Below, piece after piece: positions 1-5,038 of a stretch of DNA of 5,038 bases. A program made the position numbers and the translations under genes. Each line of letters starts with the position of its first letter. Position 1 is the stretch's first letter. The stretch is from Candidatus Thiomargarita nelsonii (lineage in GTDB: Bacteria; Pseudomonadota; Gammaproteobacteria; Beggiatoales; Beggiatoaceae). The stretch is taken from the NCBI GenBank assembly GCA_001640045.1, contig LUTY01002734.1:1-5038 (forward strand), written 5' to 3'. The notes below the pieces were generated by a model that had not been told where the DNA came from, searched no databases, and saw nothing but the letters and a program-made list of their open reading frames with translations.

Positions 1-56
1 CATAAGCATTTTTATGCTACCCCTCACTTCTCCTCTTTTTTCAGCTTCCAATATTT
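1..56. repeat. Left copy of 56-bp terminal direct repeat
   Basis: These 56 bases, beginning cataagcatttttatgc, recur without mismatch as the last 56 bases of the window. This is what a circular contig looks like when the assembler repeats its overlap at both ends, and the size is close to a common de Bruijn k-mer. Joined through the repeat, the molecule is 4982 bp. The repeat lies in the 3' end of the small gene on the minus strand and abuts the cut isp2 gene. Confidence 0.97.
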
Positions 57-324
57 CATGAGGGGCTACCGTTTCTGAGAGTGAGGGATTTTTTTCGGGT
101 TCCCTTAATTCCTCAAACATTTCTAATAGTTCCTTCCGAACTTGATTATTTGGTAATCCTTGAGCTATCAAATATTGCCGATAAGATTCGATCTGAAAAT
201 CTCTAGATTTTTCTACATTTTTTACTGCCATAAGCCTAGCTTCTGGTGTCCTTAATTCCGCGAGTTCTTCTTCGGTGAGAATATCAGGATGTATCCGTAT
301 TCTTCCTATTTCATTTGTTTTCAT
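1..324 (-). CDS. Unknown acidic helical protein, ~110 aa, coupled to the upstream gene
   Basis: The frame opens with MKTNEIGRIRIHPDILTEEE and is open for 108 codons to the window edge. If the ends are joined through the terminal repeat, it continues two codons (QR) and stops with TGA at 4974-4976, giving 110 residues. The ATG at 322-324 overlaps the TGA of the preceding 239-residue gene as ATGA, which implies translational coupling. The protein is charged and Glu-rich, predicted mostly helical, with no membrane segment, signal peptide or metal motif. I do not recognise a family. The C-terminal end may be artificial because it lies at the chimeric junction. The tail around EAEKRGEVRG resembles the charged tails of many helical bacterial proteins and is not diagnostic. 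Confidence 0.65.
   Translation of the reverse strand, partial: MKTNEIGRIRIHPDILTEEELAELRTPEARLMAVKNVEKSRDFQIESYRQYLIAQGLPNNQVRKELLEMFEELREPEKNPSLSETVAPHEILEAEKRGEVRGSIKMLM
5..18. other. Short inverted repeat at the circle junction
   Basis: AGCAT-TTTT-ATGCT forms a 5-bp stem with a 4-base loop. In the right-hand copy (4982-4999) the flanking bases allow an alternative 6-bp stem, GCATAA/TTATGC, with a 6-base loop. Two competing small hairpins sit where hydrogenase sequence meets block B sequence. They are too weak to call a terminator. Palindromic junctions are typical places for template switching in amplified DNA. Confidence 0.5.
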
Positions 325-1040
325 TTTTTAATGGCATGTATTCCATGCTTTTGAGCTAAATGAAAAAATGTATCATAAGCCCTCATAAAATTGATATATC
401 CATCTGCTGGCAAAGCCCTGTCTCTGAGAACCGAGTTTCGATACCAAGCCTCGCCACCATCATATACAAAAGCTACTTTTGGCTCATAGTGTTGAGATCG
501 AGCCTCATTTACTATTTGGGTATACCAAGCAAATTGAATTTGAATAATCGCATCATGAAGTTCAGTACGTGTCATTTCCTCTTCTTTCCCTGTTATTGGA
601 TTTTTGAGGAGTTGCTTATCTCTACTATTGTAGTAACGATCCTTTTCTTTATAGCTATTTGTATTTTCATATTTTTCTTTCCGATACCTGCTGTACGTAT
701 CATTTTTCGCATTCTGAAAGGGTCTCCTTTCGTGTGCGATATCCATGAGCCTTATTACTTCCTCAGCATTTCGTTCCCGAAACGCCTGAATAAGCTCAAC
801 ATTTTCACTAATAGAAAGTCCTATCGTTCTTTCGCAACGGATAAGAGTTATTTCTACAGCCTTTCTATATAAGTCTTGAGCTTTTTGTGTATTTTGAGCT
901 TCCAATGCTTGAAAAAATGCTGTTCTGGTATTTTCAGGAAAAAATAAAAATTCAGAATTCCTTCTCATAAAATCAGTATCATCCATGTGTTCAGTATATT
1001 TTTTGTATTCTTGTTTAATCCTTTGTAAAAAATTATCCAT
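321..1040 (-). CDS. Unknown 239-aa soluble protein
   Basis: A complete frame begins MDNFLQRIKQEYKKYTEHMD and ends HGIHAIKK. It is preceded by AGAGGA with a 4-base gap to the ATG, which fixes the start. No signal peptide or membrane helix is present. The first ~100 residues look helical. Residues ~105-150 are very hydrophilic and rich in Lys, Tyr, Arg and Asn, so are probably a flexible linker. Residues ~155-239 look globular, with aromatic-rich stretches such as QFAWYTQIVNEARSQHYEP and VAFVYDGGEAWYRN. I do not recognise a family or catalytic motif. Its stop overlaps the start of the next gene (ATGA), so the two proteins are probably made together and may interact (inference). A frame on the opposite strand inside it is a shadow. 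Confidence 0.8.
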   Translation of the reverse strand: MDNFLQRIKQEYKKYTEHMDDTDFMRRNSEFLFFPENTRTAFFQALEAQNTQKAQDLYRKAVEITLIRCERTIGLSISENVELIQAFRERNAEEVIRLMDIAHERRPFQNAKNDTYSRYRKEKYENTNSYKEKDRYYNSRDKQLLKNPITGKEEEMTRTELHDAIIQIQFAWYTQIVNEARSQHYEPKVAFVYDGGEAWYRNSVLRDRALPADGYINFMRAYDTFFHLAQKHGIHAIKK

Positions 1041-1044
1041 ACAT

Positions 1045-1050
1045 TCCTCT
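1045..1050 (-). promoter_or_regulatory. Ribosome binding site of the 239-aa gene
   Basis: AGAGGA on the minus strand lies four bases before the ATG at 1038-1040. It is the clearest Shine-Dalgarno sequence in block B. It begins shortly after the stop codon of the decayed AAA frame (1057-1059), as expected for tightly packed genes in one transcript. Confidence 0.7.
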
Positions 1051-1056
1051 ATAAAT

Positions 1057-1394
1057 TTACGCCCGCTTCGTTGGTTTCCGAGTCAAAACATCTATCGCTT
1101 TTAAGACTGCTGTGCATAACACAATTTGATCCCATTCAATCGAAATGTGGCAATATTTTTATAAATTCCTGAGACGCAAAGCTAAAATTTGGTTGATATT
1201 GTTGATAATTTCTGCCGGAAAAGCGATAAGTATATTTTTGCCATTATAAAAGTTTTTCCTGTGCCACTTTGTCCAAGAAAGCAAATCTTATCTAAGGCTT
1301 GCCCTTCTTTTTCGTGCCCCTTGGGATATGTCAGTGAGAGCGTCAGGTTTTGGATTTGGTTGTAGTCTTTTATGTCTATTTGAGTGATTTTCAT
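1057..1394 (-). pseudogene. Decayed AAA (RecF/SMC-like) ATPase with intact Walker A
   Basis: The first 70 codons (1182-1394, ATG start) read like the N-terminus of a stand-alone AAA_15/AAA_23-type ATPase. There is a short beta segment (MKITQIDIKDYNQIQNLTLS), then the Walker A motif GQSGTGKT at residues 41-48 with Lys47 and Thr48. The frame ends after 70 residues, whereas such proteins are usually several hundred long, and no Walker B, signature or sensor motif follows. The other two minus frames carry protein-like continuations. One spans 1159-1254 (with ILIAFPAEIINNINQIL) and ends at TAA 1159-1161. In the same frame, 1057-1158 reads HISIEWDQIVLCTAVLKA and ends KPTKRA at TAA 1057-1059. I infer an ATPase gene broken by frameshifts and internal deletion. 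The tail may belong to the same gene, since it ends 16 bp before the next start. An unusual short P-loop peptide is the alternative. Confidence 0.6.
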
Positions 1395-1414
1395 GGGTTT
1401 GAGTGTGGAAGGGA

Positions 1415-1546
1415 TTATACATTTTCTTCTGGCGCAACATCAGCAAGTTTATCTAAGAGATTTTCAAGTGTAAGCCATATGACGAGCCAAAGAATAATGT
1501 CGGTTTTCGTTTTGTACTTGGCTAGGGGGCTTCCCGCAAAATTCGT
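1415..1546 (-). other. Open frame overlapping the SH3b gene end; possible frameshifted C-terminus
   Basis: This 43-codon open frame has no ATG, GTG or TTG start, yet reads like protein: KYKTKTDIILWLVIWL followed by TLENLLDKLADVAPEENV and TAA at 1415-1417. It has a hydrophobic stretch followed by an acidic helix. It overlaps the last codons of the 459-residue gene in the -1 frame. That gene ends GCC CCC TAG, so one extra C in the five-C run, or a -1 slip of prolyl-tRNA on the Cs before the stop, would join the two frames and add about 35 residues. It may alternatively be a remnant of a lost small gene. No ribosome binding site is visible. Confidence 0.35.
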
Positions 1547-2901
1547 TCAGCAATAGGTAAGCCACTATATTCCTCATGCAATTGCTGAAAGAGTTCTCTT
1601 TTGACTGACCCAAAACCTGTCGAGTTGTTGTACTCAATTTTGGCTTGTCGCTGTTTTAGCCATTCTGAATAAGGTGAATTATTTTGTTGATAGCGCGGAA
1701 TTTTTTCTAACGAACGCTGCAAAGCTAATAAATGTAACAATTTTAGTTCGGCTGCAATTTTAATTTGGGTGACTTCGTTACTGACACGAGCGAGAAAATG
1801 ATATAAATCCACTAAGTCACCAAAACTCGCTTTGCTATTTAATTTTTTATTTGCCACCACTAGGTAAGTTTGTTCAAATTGATTGATGTCAAAGGACATT
1901 GCATATTTACTATGCACCCAGCCTTTTTTGTTATTTGGCGTAATCACCCGATACCAATTTTTTCTCGCAGGTTCTAATTGAGAAACAATTGTACCTATTT
2001 GTAATATTGTGACTGTTTTTGCATTCCATCTTGGTGCCTTACGCAATTTGACGCCTGCGCCTGTCAAAATTCTTACTTGTTTCAAGTGAACTGGTTCATC
2101 TGCTACCCATTTAATAATGGTTTTATTTTCACTTGTATTTTTTAATTCTTTTTCCACACAGCCTAAAGTCCATGTTTGAACAGTCATTCCTGAAATCGCT
2201 TTAGCCCCTGGTTTCCTGTTCTGATTACGAGCTGAAAACTGAAATTGAAATTTAATATCTGTTTTCTTTGGTGTGGATGACTTTAAAATTTCAGTGTCAC
2301 CTTGCAAATGTTGTTCTATTTTAGTCCATTTGTCAAAATAATCAGCTTTGTCTTTGCGTATGTGCTTTTTATCCACCAAACCTTTATTCAGGTAATTAAC
2401 TTTTTGATCGTAATAGCTTAATATTGAGCCTATATCTTTTTGTTTGGTTACGGAAAAATATTTTTCAACAAAATGATGTATTTCTTGCTGAGTAGCTTGC
2501 TTATTCGGTGTACACGTTTGTTTTTGGGGTGTAGCTATAATCAATCCAACAATAATAATCAGCGCGAAAAGTGAGGCAAAGATCTTTCGCGTTGGAAATG
2601 GAGTTGGAGGATTAGGGGAACGGTTGGAATCGGTGGATTTTCTCTTACTCTTAAATATAACTTTATGGGCTTGAGGAAACTCTCTTAAAGTTTGAGTGTG
2701 ATCACATTTATTGCTACCAAAGCAATACCTAGCATCCTTTATCGTCTCCCAAGTTGTAACTGAAAAAGCCAATTTACAGTTGGCGCAAAAAACAATACGA
2801 TCACCGGGTTCAATCCTTTGTTGTGTAAAAGGATCTTTGCGCTCTTCCTTGAGAAATTCTTTATGTTTTCCCTTATCTATCAGGTGAGTATGGATAGCCA
2901 C
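1522..2901 (-). CDS. Membrane protein: RING/zinc-ribbon-like head, TM helix, NTF2-like and SH3b domains
   Basis: This 459-residue protein starts with GTG; no ATG occurs near the N-terminus and a TAA lies three codons upstream. Residues ~22-70 form a RING/U-box or zinc-ribbon-like module (DPFTQQRIEPGDRIVFCANC). Its candidate metal ligands are C39, C42, C60, C66 and H68. A basic, proline-rich linker (~82-106) precedes one membrane helix (107-123, core LFALIIIVGLIIA). Residues ~138-245 resemble an NTF2/SnoaL-like fold (VEKYFSVTKQKDIGSILSYY, then RKDKADYFDKWTKI). Residues ~275-335 are a bacterial SH3b domain (VRILTGAGVKLRKAP ... NWYRVITPNNKKGWVH), followed by a helical C-terminus. Expected topology is zinc head in the cytoplasm and NTF2-like/SH3b part outside, where SH3b could bind peptidoglycan (inference). 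The ribosome binding site is poor, and it starts 20 bp after the upstream stop, so is likely co-transcribed. Exact function is unknown. Confidence 0.85.
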   Translation of the reverse strand: MAIHTHLIDKGKHKEFLKEERKDPFTQQRIEPGDRIVFCANCKLAFSVTTWETIKDARYCFGSNKCDHTQTLREFPQAHKVIFKSKRKSTDSNRSPNPPTPFPTRKIFASLFALIIIVGLIIATPQKQTCTPNKQATQQEIHHFVEKYFSVTKQKDIGSILSYYDQKVNYLNKGLVDKKHIRKDKADYFDKWTKIEQHLQGDTEILKSSTPKKTDIKFQFQFSARNQNRKPGAKAISGMTVQTWTLGCVEKELKNTSENKTIIKWVADEPVHLKQVRILTGAGVKLRKAPRWNAKTVTILQIGTIVSQLEPARKNWYRVITPNNKKGWVHSKYAMSFDINQFEQTYLVVANKKLNSKASFGDLVDLYHFLARVSNEVTQIKIAAELKLLHLLALQRSLEKIPRYQQNNSPYSEWLKQRQAKIEYNNSTGFGSVKRELFQQLHEEYSGLPIAERILREAP

Positions 2902-2921
2902 TTTTATTTACACCCATTCAT

Positions 2922-3581
2922 TCAAGTTTTTGATTGTTCATCCTCGTTTGAAGGTAAAGCTTTGCGCTCAAGTTGAAAGTCAGCTATTTTTAACGGTTCA
3001 GACAAATGTAATTGTGTTGTTGATTGTTTTAACCTTTTTTGACCAGCCTTACTGATAAAGTGAGACGTATCATCAATTCGAGTAACTATATTCTCAATTC
3101 TCTTCTTTACCGTTATAAGTTCATCGTCATCTTCATCAGCCGCAACTTCAAGAAGTATCTCTTTCTCTAATAATTTTTCTAATTGAGCTTCTAGAGCAGC
3201 AAGACGGGTTTGTGCCATCCTCTTTCTCATGGCGTTTTGAGCTGCGGCTATCTCACGATCAGTGTCGTCTTCTTCCCCAATAATTATTTCCCCCGACATT
3301 AGGTTACGTATCAGGTCTGCATTCTTTGGTATTTTATAGTTAAGTGCGTTTTCCACTGAACGAATGGAAGCTAGGCCGTGTACCAGAGTACAAACCCCAC
3401 AGATGCGTTGTGCAAACGCCCATGCCTCACGCGGATCACGCCCTTTCAGGATGGTCTCAATGCCACGTACCATCGTGCCGGAAGAATAAGCACTTGCAAT
3501 TTTATCACCATCCATTTGAGCTTCTATTCGCAAATGGCCTTCGATTCGGGTGATCGGATCAACTACGATGCGGTCGCTCAT
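2922..3581 (-). CDS. hynL: Chimeric ORF: [NiFe]-hydrogenase large subunit N-terminus fused to a coiled-coil protein
   Basis: Residues 1-95 are unmistakably the start of a [NiFe]-hydrogenase large subunit: [17 protein letters not shown], then the L1 motif RICGVC at 59-64, with C61 and C64 as two of the four active-site cysteine ligands. After NLM95 homology stops abruptly. The remaining ~124 residues are hydrophilic, with a strong predicted coiled coil (~105-165, [15 protein letters not shown]) and acidic clusters (EEDDTD, DEDDDE), and no hydrogenase feature. A real large subunit is over 500 residues and supplies the other two Ni ligands in a C-terminal DPCxxCxxH motif. That motif is absent, so the product cannot carry a NiFe centre. 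Met95 could also be the start of the coiled-coil gene (2922-3299), but no ribosome binding site precedes it. The hynL start is solid, because it overlaps the upstream stop as ATGA with GAGAGAAAG upstream. The fusion is probably artefactual or from recombination. Confidence 0.85.
   Translation of the reverse strand: MSDRIVVDPITRIEGHLRIEAQMDGDKIASAYSSGTMVRGIETILKGRDPREAWAFAQRICGVCTLVHGLASIRSVENALNYKIPKNADLIRNLMSGEIIIGEEDDTDREIAAAQNAMRKRMAQTRLAALEAQLEKLLEKEILLEVAADEDDDELITVKKRIENIVTRIDDTSHFISKAGQKRLKQSTTQLHLSEPLKIADFQLERKALPSNEDEQSKT
3290..3305. other. Junction between hydrogenase operon and block B sequence
   Basis: The protein changes from hydrogenase to unrelated coiled coil at codon 95/96 (about 3296-3299). 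Base composition becomes AT-rich to the left from here. Next to it (minus strand) is GGGGGAAATAATTATTGGGG, whose centre AATAATTATT is a perfect 10-bp palindrome. No inverted terminal repeat matching the other junction, no target duplication and no transposase are seen. Confidence 0.7.
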
Positions 3582-4048
3582 GATTTCTTTCTCTCTAGAT
3601 AGTCAGATAGAATCTGGTACTGCCACTCAGTTTCCGTATGTATTGATAGTTCATTGGACTCATCATCTATGAGTACACTGATGTGCGCCATCCTGCTGCT
3701 GATAGCCGCTTGCCATGCCGGACCACTTGCTCTTGATTGCGCTTCTGGTGTGATTGCCGCGACAACCGCACGGGCAACAAAATAGCCAGCCTGCTCACTC
3801 CAATGGCCTTCTGCGCCGCAGCGTGCGTGACTGTCCAATGTTGCAGCCTTGGCTGAGTCCAATGCGCTTGATAATTCATCTTCAGAGGCATTAGGATCAC
3901 TTGCCATTTTGACAACACGGTTTAAACGTTCATCGCTACTCAATGGCAGCACATGTTCAATAAACATGACCGCGACCACTCTCTGCTGTGCATAATCCAG
4001 ACCTTGAAGTGCTTGCTTGAATTCTGCATCATTAGTTATTTGGCTCAT
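3578..4048 (-). CDS. Unknown 156-aa protein between isp2 and hynL
   Basis: A complete small soluble protein, rich in Ala and charged residues and probably all-helical, begins [21 protein letters not shown] compact, conserved-looking core lies around residues 70-105 ([19 protein letters not shown], then [20 protein letters not shown]). It has only one cysteine and no CxxC, so is not an obvious metal or electron carrier. It starts 20 bp after the isp2 stop, and its TGA overlaps the hynL ATG (ATGA, 3578-3581), so its translation is coupled to the large subunit. That suggests a role in hydrogenase assembly, subunit stability or electron-transfer coupling, but this rests on position only. I do not recognise a named family; the core is loosely reminiscent of putative immunity-type helical proteins, which I would not rely on. 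The base composition matches isp2, unlike block B. Confidence 0.85.
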   Translation of the reverse strand: MSQITNDAEFKQALQGLDYAQQRVVAVMFIEHVLPLSSDERLNRVVKMASDPNASEDELSSALDSAKAATLDSHARCGAEGHWSEQAGYFVARAVVAAITPEAQSRASGPAWQAAISSRMAHISVLIDDESNELSIHTETEWQYQILSDYLERKKS

Positions 4049-4068
4049 CTCATTTTGCTCCCAAACAG

Positions 4069-4998
4069 TTAATCCAGATGTTCTGCAAGCGTTTCGGTCA
4101 GGCTTAGCAGGGGGATATCCATGTGGTATTCTTCCAGGCCTTCTTCGATTTGAATGCGGCAGTTTGAACAGGCACTGACAATAGCATCAGGCTTGATTTC
4201 GTCCAGTTGGTCTTTCTTGCGTTGAAATACCTTGAGACGAATTTCATCAGCACGCTCATTTGCACTCACGCCACCACCTGCGCCACAGCACCAGTTCATC
4301 TTGCCGTGATCTGGCATTTCAACGAAATTGTCTGAAATCATGTTGATTAGGTTACGAGGTTCGTCAATGACACCGCCACGGCGAGAAATTTGGCAAGGAT
4401 CGTGGTAAGTGAGTTTCTGAGTTTCCTTGCCGGTCGTTTTCAGGCGACCTTCCTTACGCAGGCCATCCAGTACCTCAAGTATATGACGCACCTTGAAATT
4501 AAAGGGTTTGCCAACCAGGTTTGGGCCTTCCCAGCGAATGGCCATGTAGGCATGACCGCATTCAGGACTGATGACCGTTTTGACCTTGAGTTTTTCAGCA
4601 GCATCAACAACACGTTGTACCAACTCGGCTGCTATATCGGAAACGCCAATCTGAATGCCACTGTTGGTGGCTTCAAATGCTTCAGTTGAAATCGTCCAAG
4701 TGACATCGGCCTTTTTGAATATTTTCGCAACGGCATCAATAAATTCAGGAAAATTCATTATTTCCATTGACGAGAGCAGCAACATATATTCCACACCTTC
4801 GACATCGAGTGGTATCTTCATGCCAGTATCTTCTTCAAGGTGTTTAATTTGTGCAAGCAGTGCGGGCAGCTTCACACCCATCGGGCTGCCGATAGTCACT
4901 GCGCGTTTGGTTGCGCTGATAAGCGCTGTGGGCGCATAACCTGCTGCCGCCATGCCTTCACGAGTACGGCGAATCATCTCTGCATAAGCATTTTTATG
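4069..4998 (-). CDS. isp2: Isp2, HdrD/DsrK-like iron-sulfur protein of a [NiFe]-hydrogenase, 5'-truncated
   Basis: This is the C-terminal ~300 residues of an HdrB/HdrD-type protein with CCG domains. Counting from the Met at 4975-4977, the second CCG domain is complete: DPC at 193-195, WCCGAGGG at 229-236, and CSNC at 270-273. These cysteines bind a [4Fe-4S] cluster of the heterodisulfide-reductase type. The first domain is partly degenerate, with EATNSG near 102-107 where a CCG would be, as I recall for DsrK/Isp2 proteins, and keeps ECGH at 139-142. Missing is the N-terminal ferredoxin-like CxxCxxCxxxCP region. Block B sequence replaces it, and the frame meets a TAG about seven codons upstream of that Met. 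In Isp-type operons (hynS-isp1-isp2-hynL) Isp2 works with the membrane cytochrome b-like Isp1 to pass electrons from the hydrogenase to the quinone pool or sulfur-compound enzymes. The adjacent hynL makes Isp2 likelier than DsrK. Confidence 0.88.
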   Translation of the reverse strand, partial: HKNAYAEMIRRTREGMAAAGYAPTALISATKRAVTIGSPMGVKLPALLAQIKHLEEDTGMKIPLDVEGVEYMLLLSSMEIMNFPEFIDAVAKIFKKADVTWTISTEAFEATNSGIQIGVSDIAAELVQRVVDAAEKLKVKTVISPECGHAYMAIRWEGPNLVGKPFNFKVRHILEVLDGLRKEGRLKTTGKETQKLTYHDPCQISRRGGVIDEPRNLINMISDNFVEMPDHGKMNWCCGAGGGVSANERADEIRLKVFQRKKDQLDEIKPDAIVSACSNCRIQIEEGLEEYHMDIPLLSLTETLAEHLD

Positions 4999-5038
4999 CT
5001 ACCCCTCACTTCTCCTCTTTTTTCAGCTTCCAATATTT
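4974..5038 (-). CDS. 3' end of the ~110-aa unknown gene (right repeat copy)
   Basis: This is the repeated copy of the last codons of the gene at 1-324, here with its stop TGA at 4974-4976. Its final three codons overlap the start of the surviving isp2 frame in another frame. Whether the last two residues (QR) are native or come from hydrogenase DNA joined to a broken gene cannot be decided here. Confidence 0.45.
   Translation of the reverse strand, partial: ILEAEKRGEVRGSIKMLMQR
4983..5038. repeat. Right copy of 56-bp terminal direct repeat
   Basis: This is identical to bases 1-56. The isp2 reading frame enters it from the left and hits an in-frame TAG on the minus strand after seven extra codons (reading HKNAYAE before MIRR). 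The frame of the small block B gene continues through it leftward and stops at 4974-4976. It therefore marks the boundary between hydrogenase sequence and unrelated sequence. Confidence 0.97.

Noticed and set aside
360..872. 170-residue plus-strand open frame, hydrophobic and cysteine-rich
   Set aside because: It lies antisense to the 239-residue gene, has no ribosome binding site and shows an unordered hydrophobic composition typical of the shadow of an A-rich coding strand.
1057..1181. Promoter for the 239-residue gene (TTGACT near 1080-1085 with an A/T-rich element downstream)
   Set aside because: The spacing to any -10-like hexamer is about 21 bases, too long to support a sigma-70 promoter call.
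3344..3602. Two plus-strand frames opposite the hynL fragment
   Set aside because: The hydrogenase L1 motif on the minus strand proves the coding strand. No independent support was seen for the plus frames.
3667..3918. 83-residue minus-strand frame inside the 156-residue gene
   Set aside because: It is wholly contained in another frame of a better-supported gene with tight operon spacing, and its composition looks random.
4390..4939. Two plus-strand open frames opposite isp2
   Set aside because: The isp2 strand carries all the conserved cysteine motifs here, so these are antisense shadows.
4069..4977. DsrK of the dissimilatory sulfite reductase complex
   Set aside because: The EATN-type degenerate first CCG domain is similar, but the gene is followed by hynL, not by other dsr genes. 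Isp2 fits better.
1..5038. Small plasmid or phage genome
   Set aside because: Apart from circularity there is no replication initiator, relaxase, capsid, integrase or iteron array, and the content includes two cut chromosomal genes.
1..5038. CRISPR array, tRNA, rRNA or riboswitch
   Set aside because: No regularly spaced repeats, cloverleaf-like segments or rRNA-like conserved stretches were seen on either strand.

Overview
All recognisable genes in this window lie on the minus strand. They fall into two blocks that do not belong together by content. Block A (about 3297-4982) is a piece of a group 1e / Isp-type [NiFe]-hydrogenase operon. It holds the 3' part of isp2 (an HdrD/DsrK-like iron-sulfur protein), a 156-residue protein of unknown function, and the first 95 codons of the hydrogenase large subunit. 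Block B (about 3296 down to 1, continued at the far right end) is visibly more AT-rich and holds unfamiliar genes: a coiled-coil protein fused in frame to the hydrogenase fragment, a membrane protein with a RING/zinc-ribbon-like head and an SH3b domain, a decayed AAA ATPase, and two translationally coupled genes of unknown function.

The first 56 bases recur exactly as the last 56 (1-56 = 4983-5038). The sequence therefore closes on itself as a 4982-bp circle, or a short repeat links both ends. No replication, integrase or transposase gene is visible, and both block A/B boundaries cut through core metabolic genes. I therefore think an assembly or amplification chimera, or a collapsed repeat flanking the hydrogenase segment, is more likely than a real plasmid. 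A genuine excised circle cannot be excluded from the sequence alone.

In minus-strand order block B reads: coiled-coil ORF (2922-3299 or longer), 20 bp, GTG-started RING/TM/NTF2-like/SH3b protein (1522-2901), an AAA remnant (1057-1394) with an intact Walker A motif but scrambled frames, 16 bp including a good ribosome binding site, a 239-residue unknown (321-1040), then a ~110-residue unknown sharing an ATGA overlap (1-324, finishing at 4974). This compact order looks like a single transcription unit with one dead member.

The hydrogenase genes point to a proteobacterium that oxidises hydrogen and probably sulfur compounds. The zinc-ribbon/NTF2-like/SH3b membrane protein, the decayed genes and the AT-rich block would fit large filamentous sulfur bacteria (Beggiatoa/Thiomargarita type). 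That assignment is an inference from memory of such proteins, not a demonstrated one.
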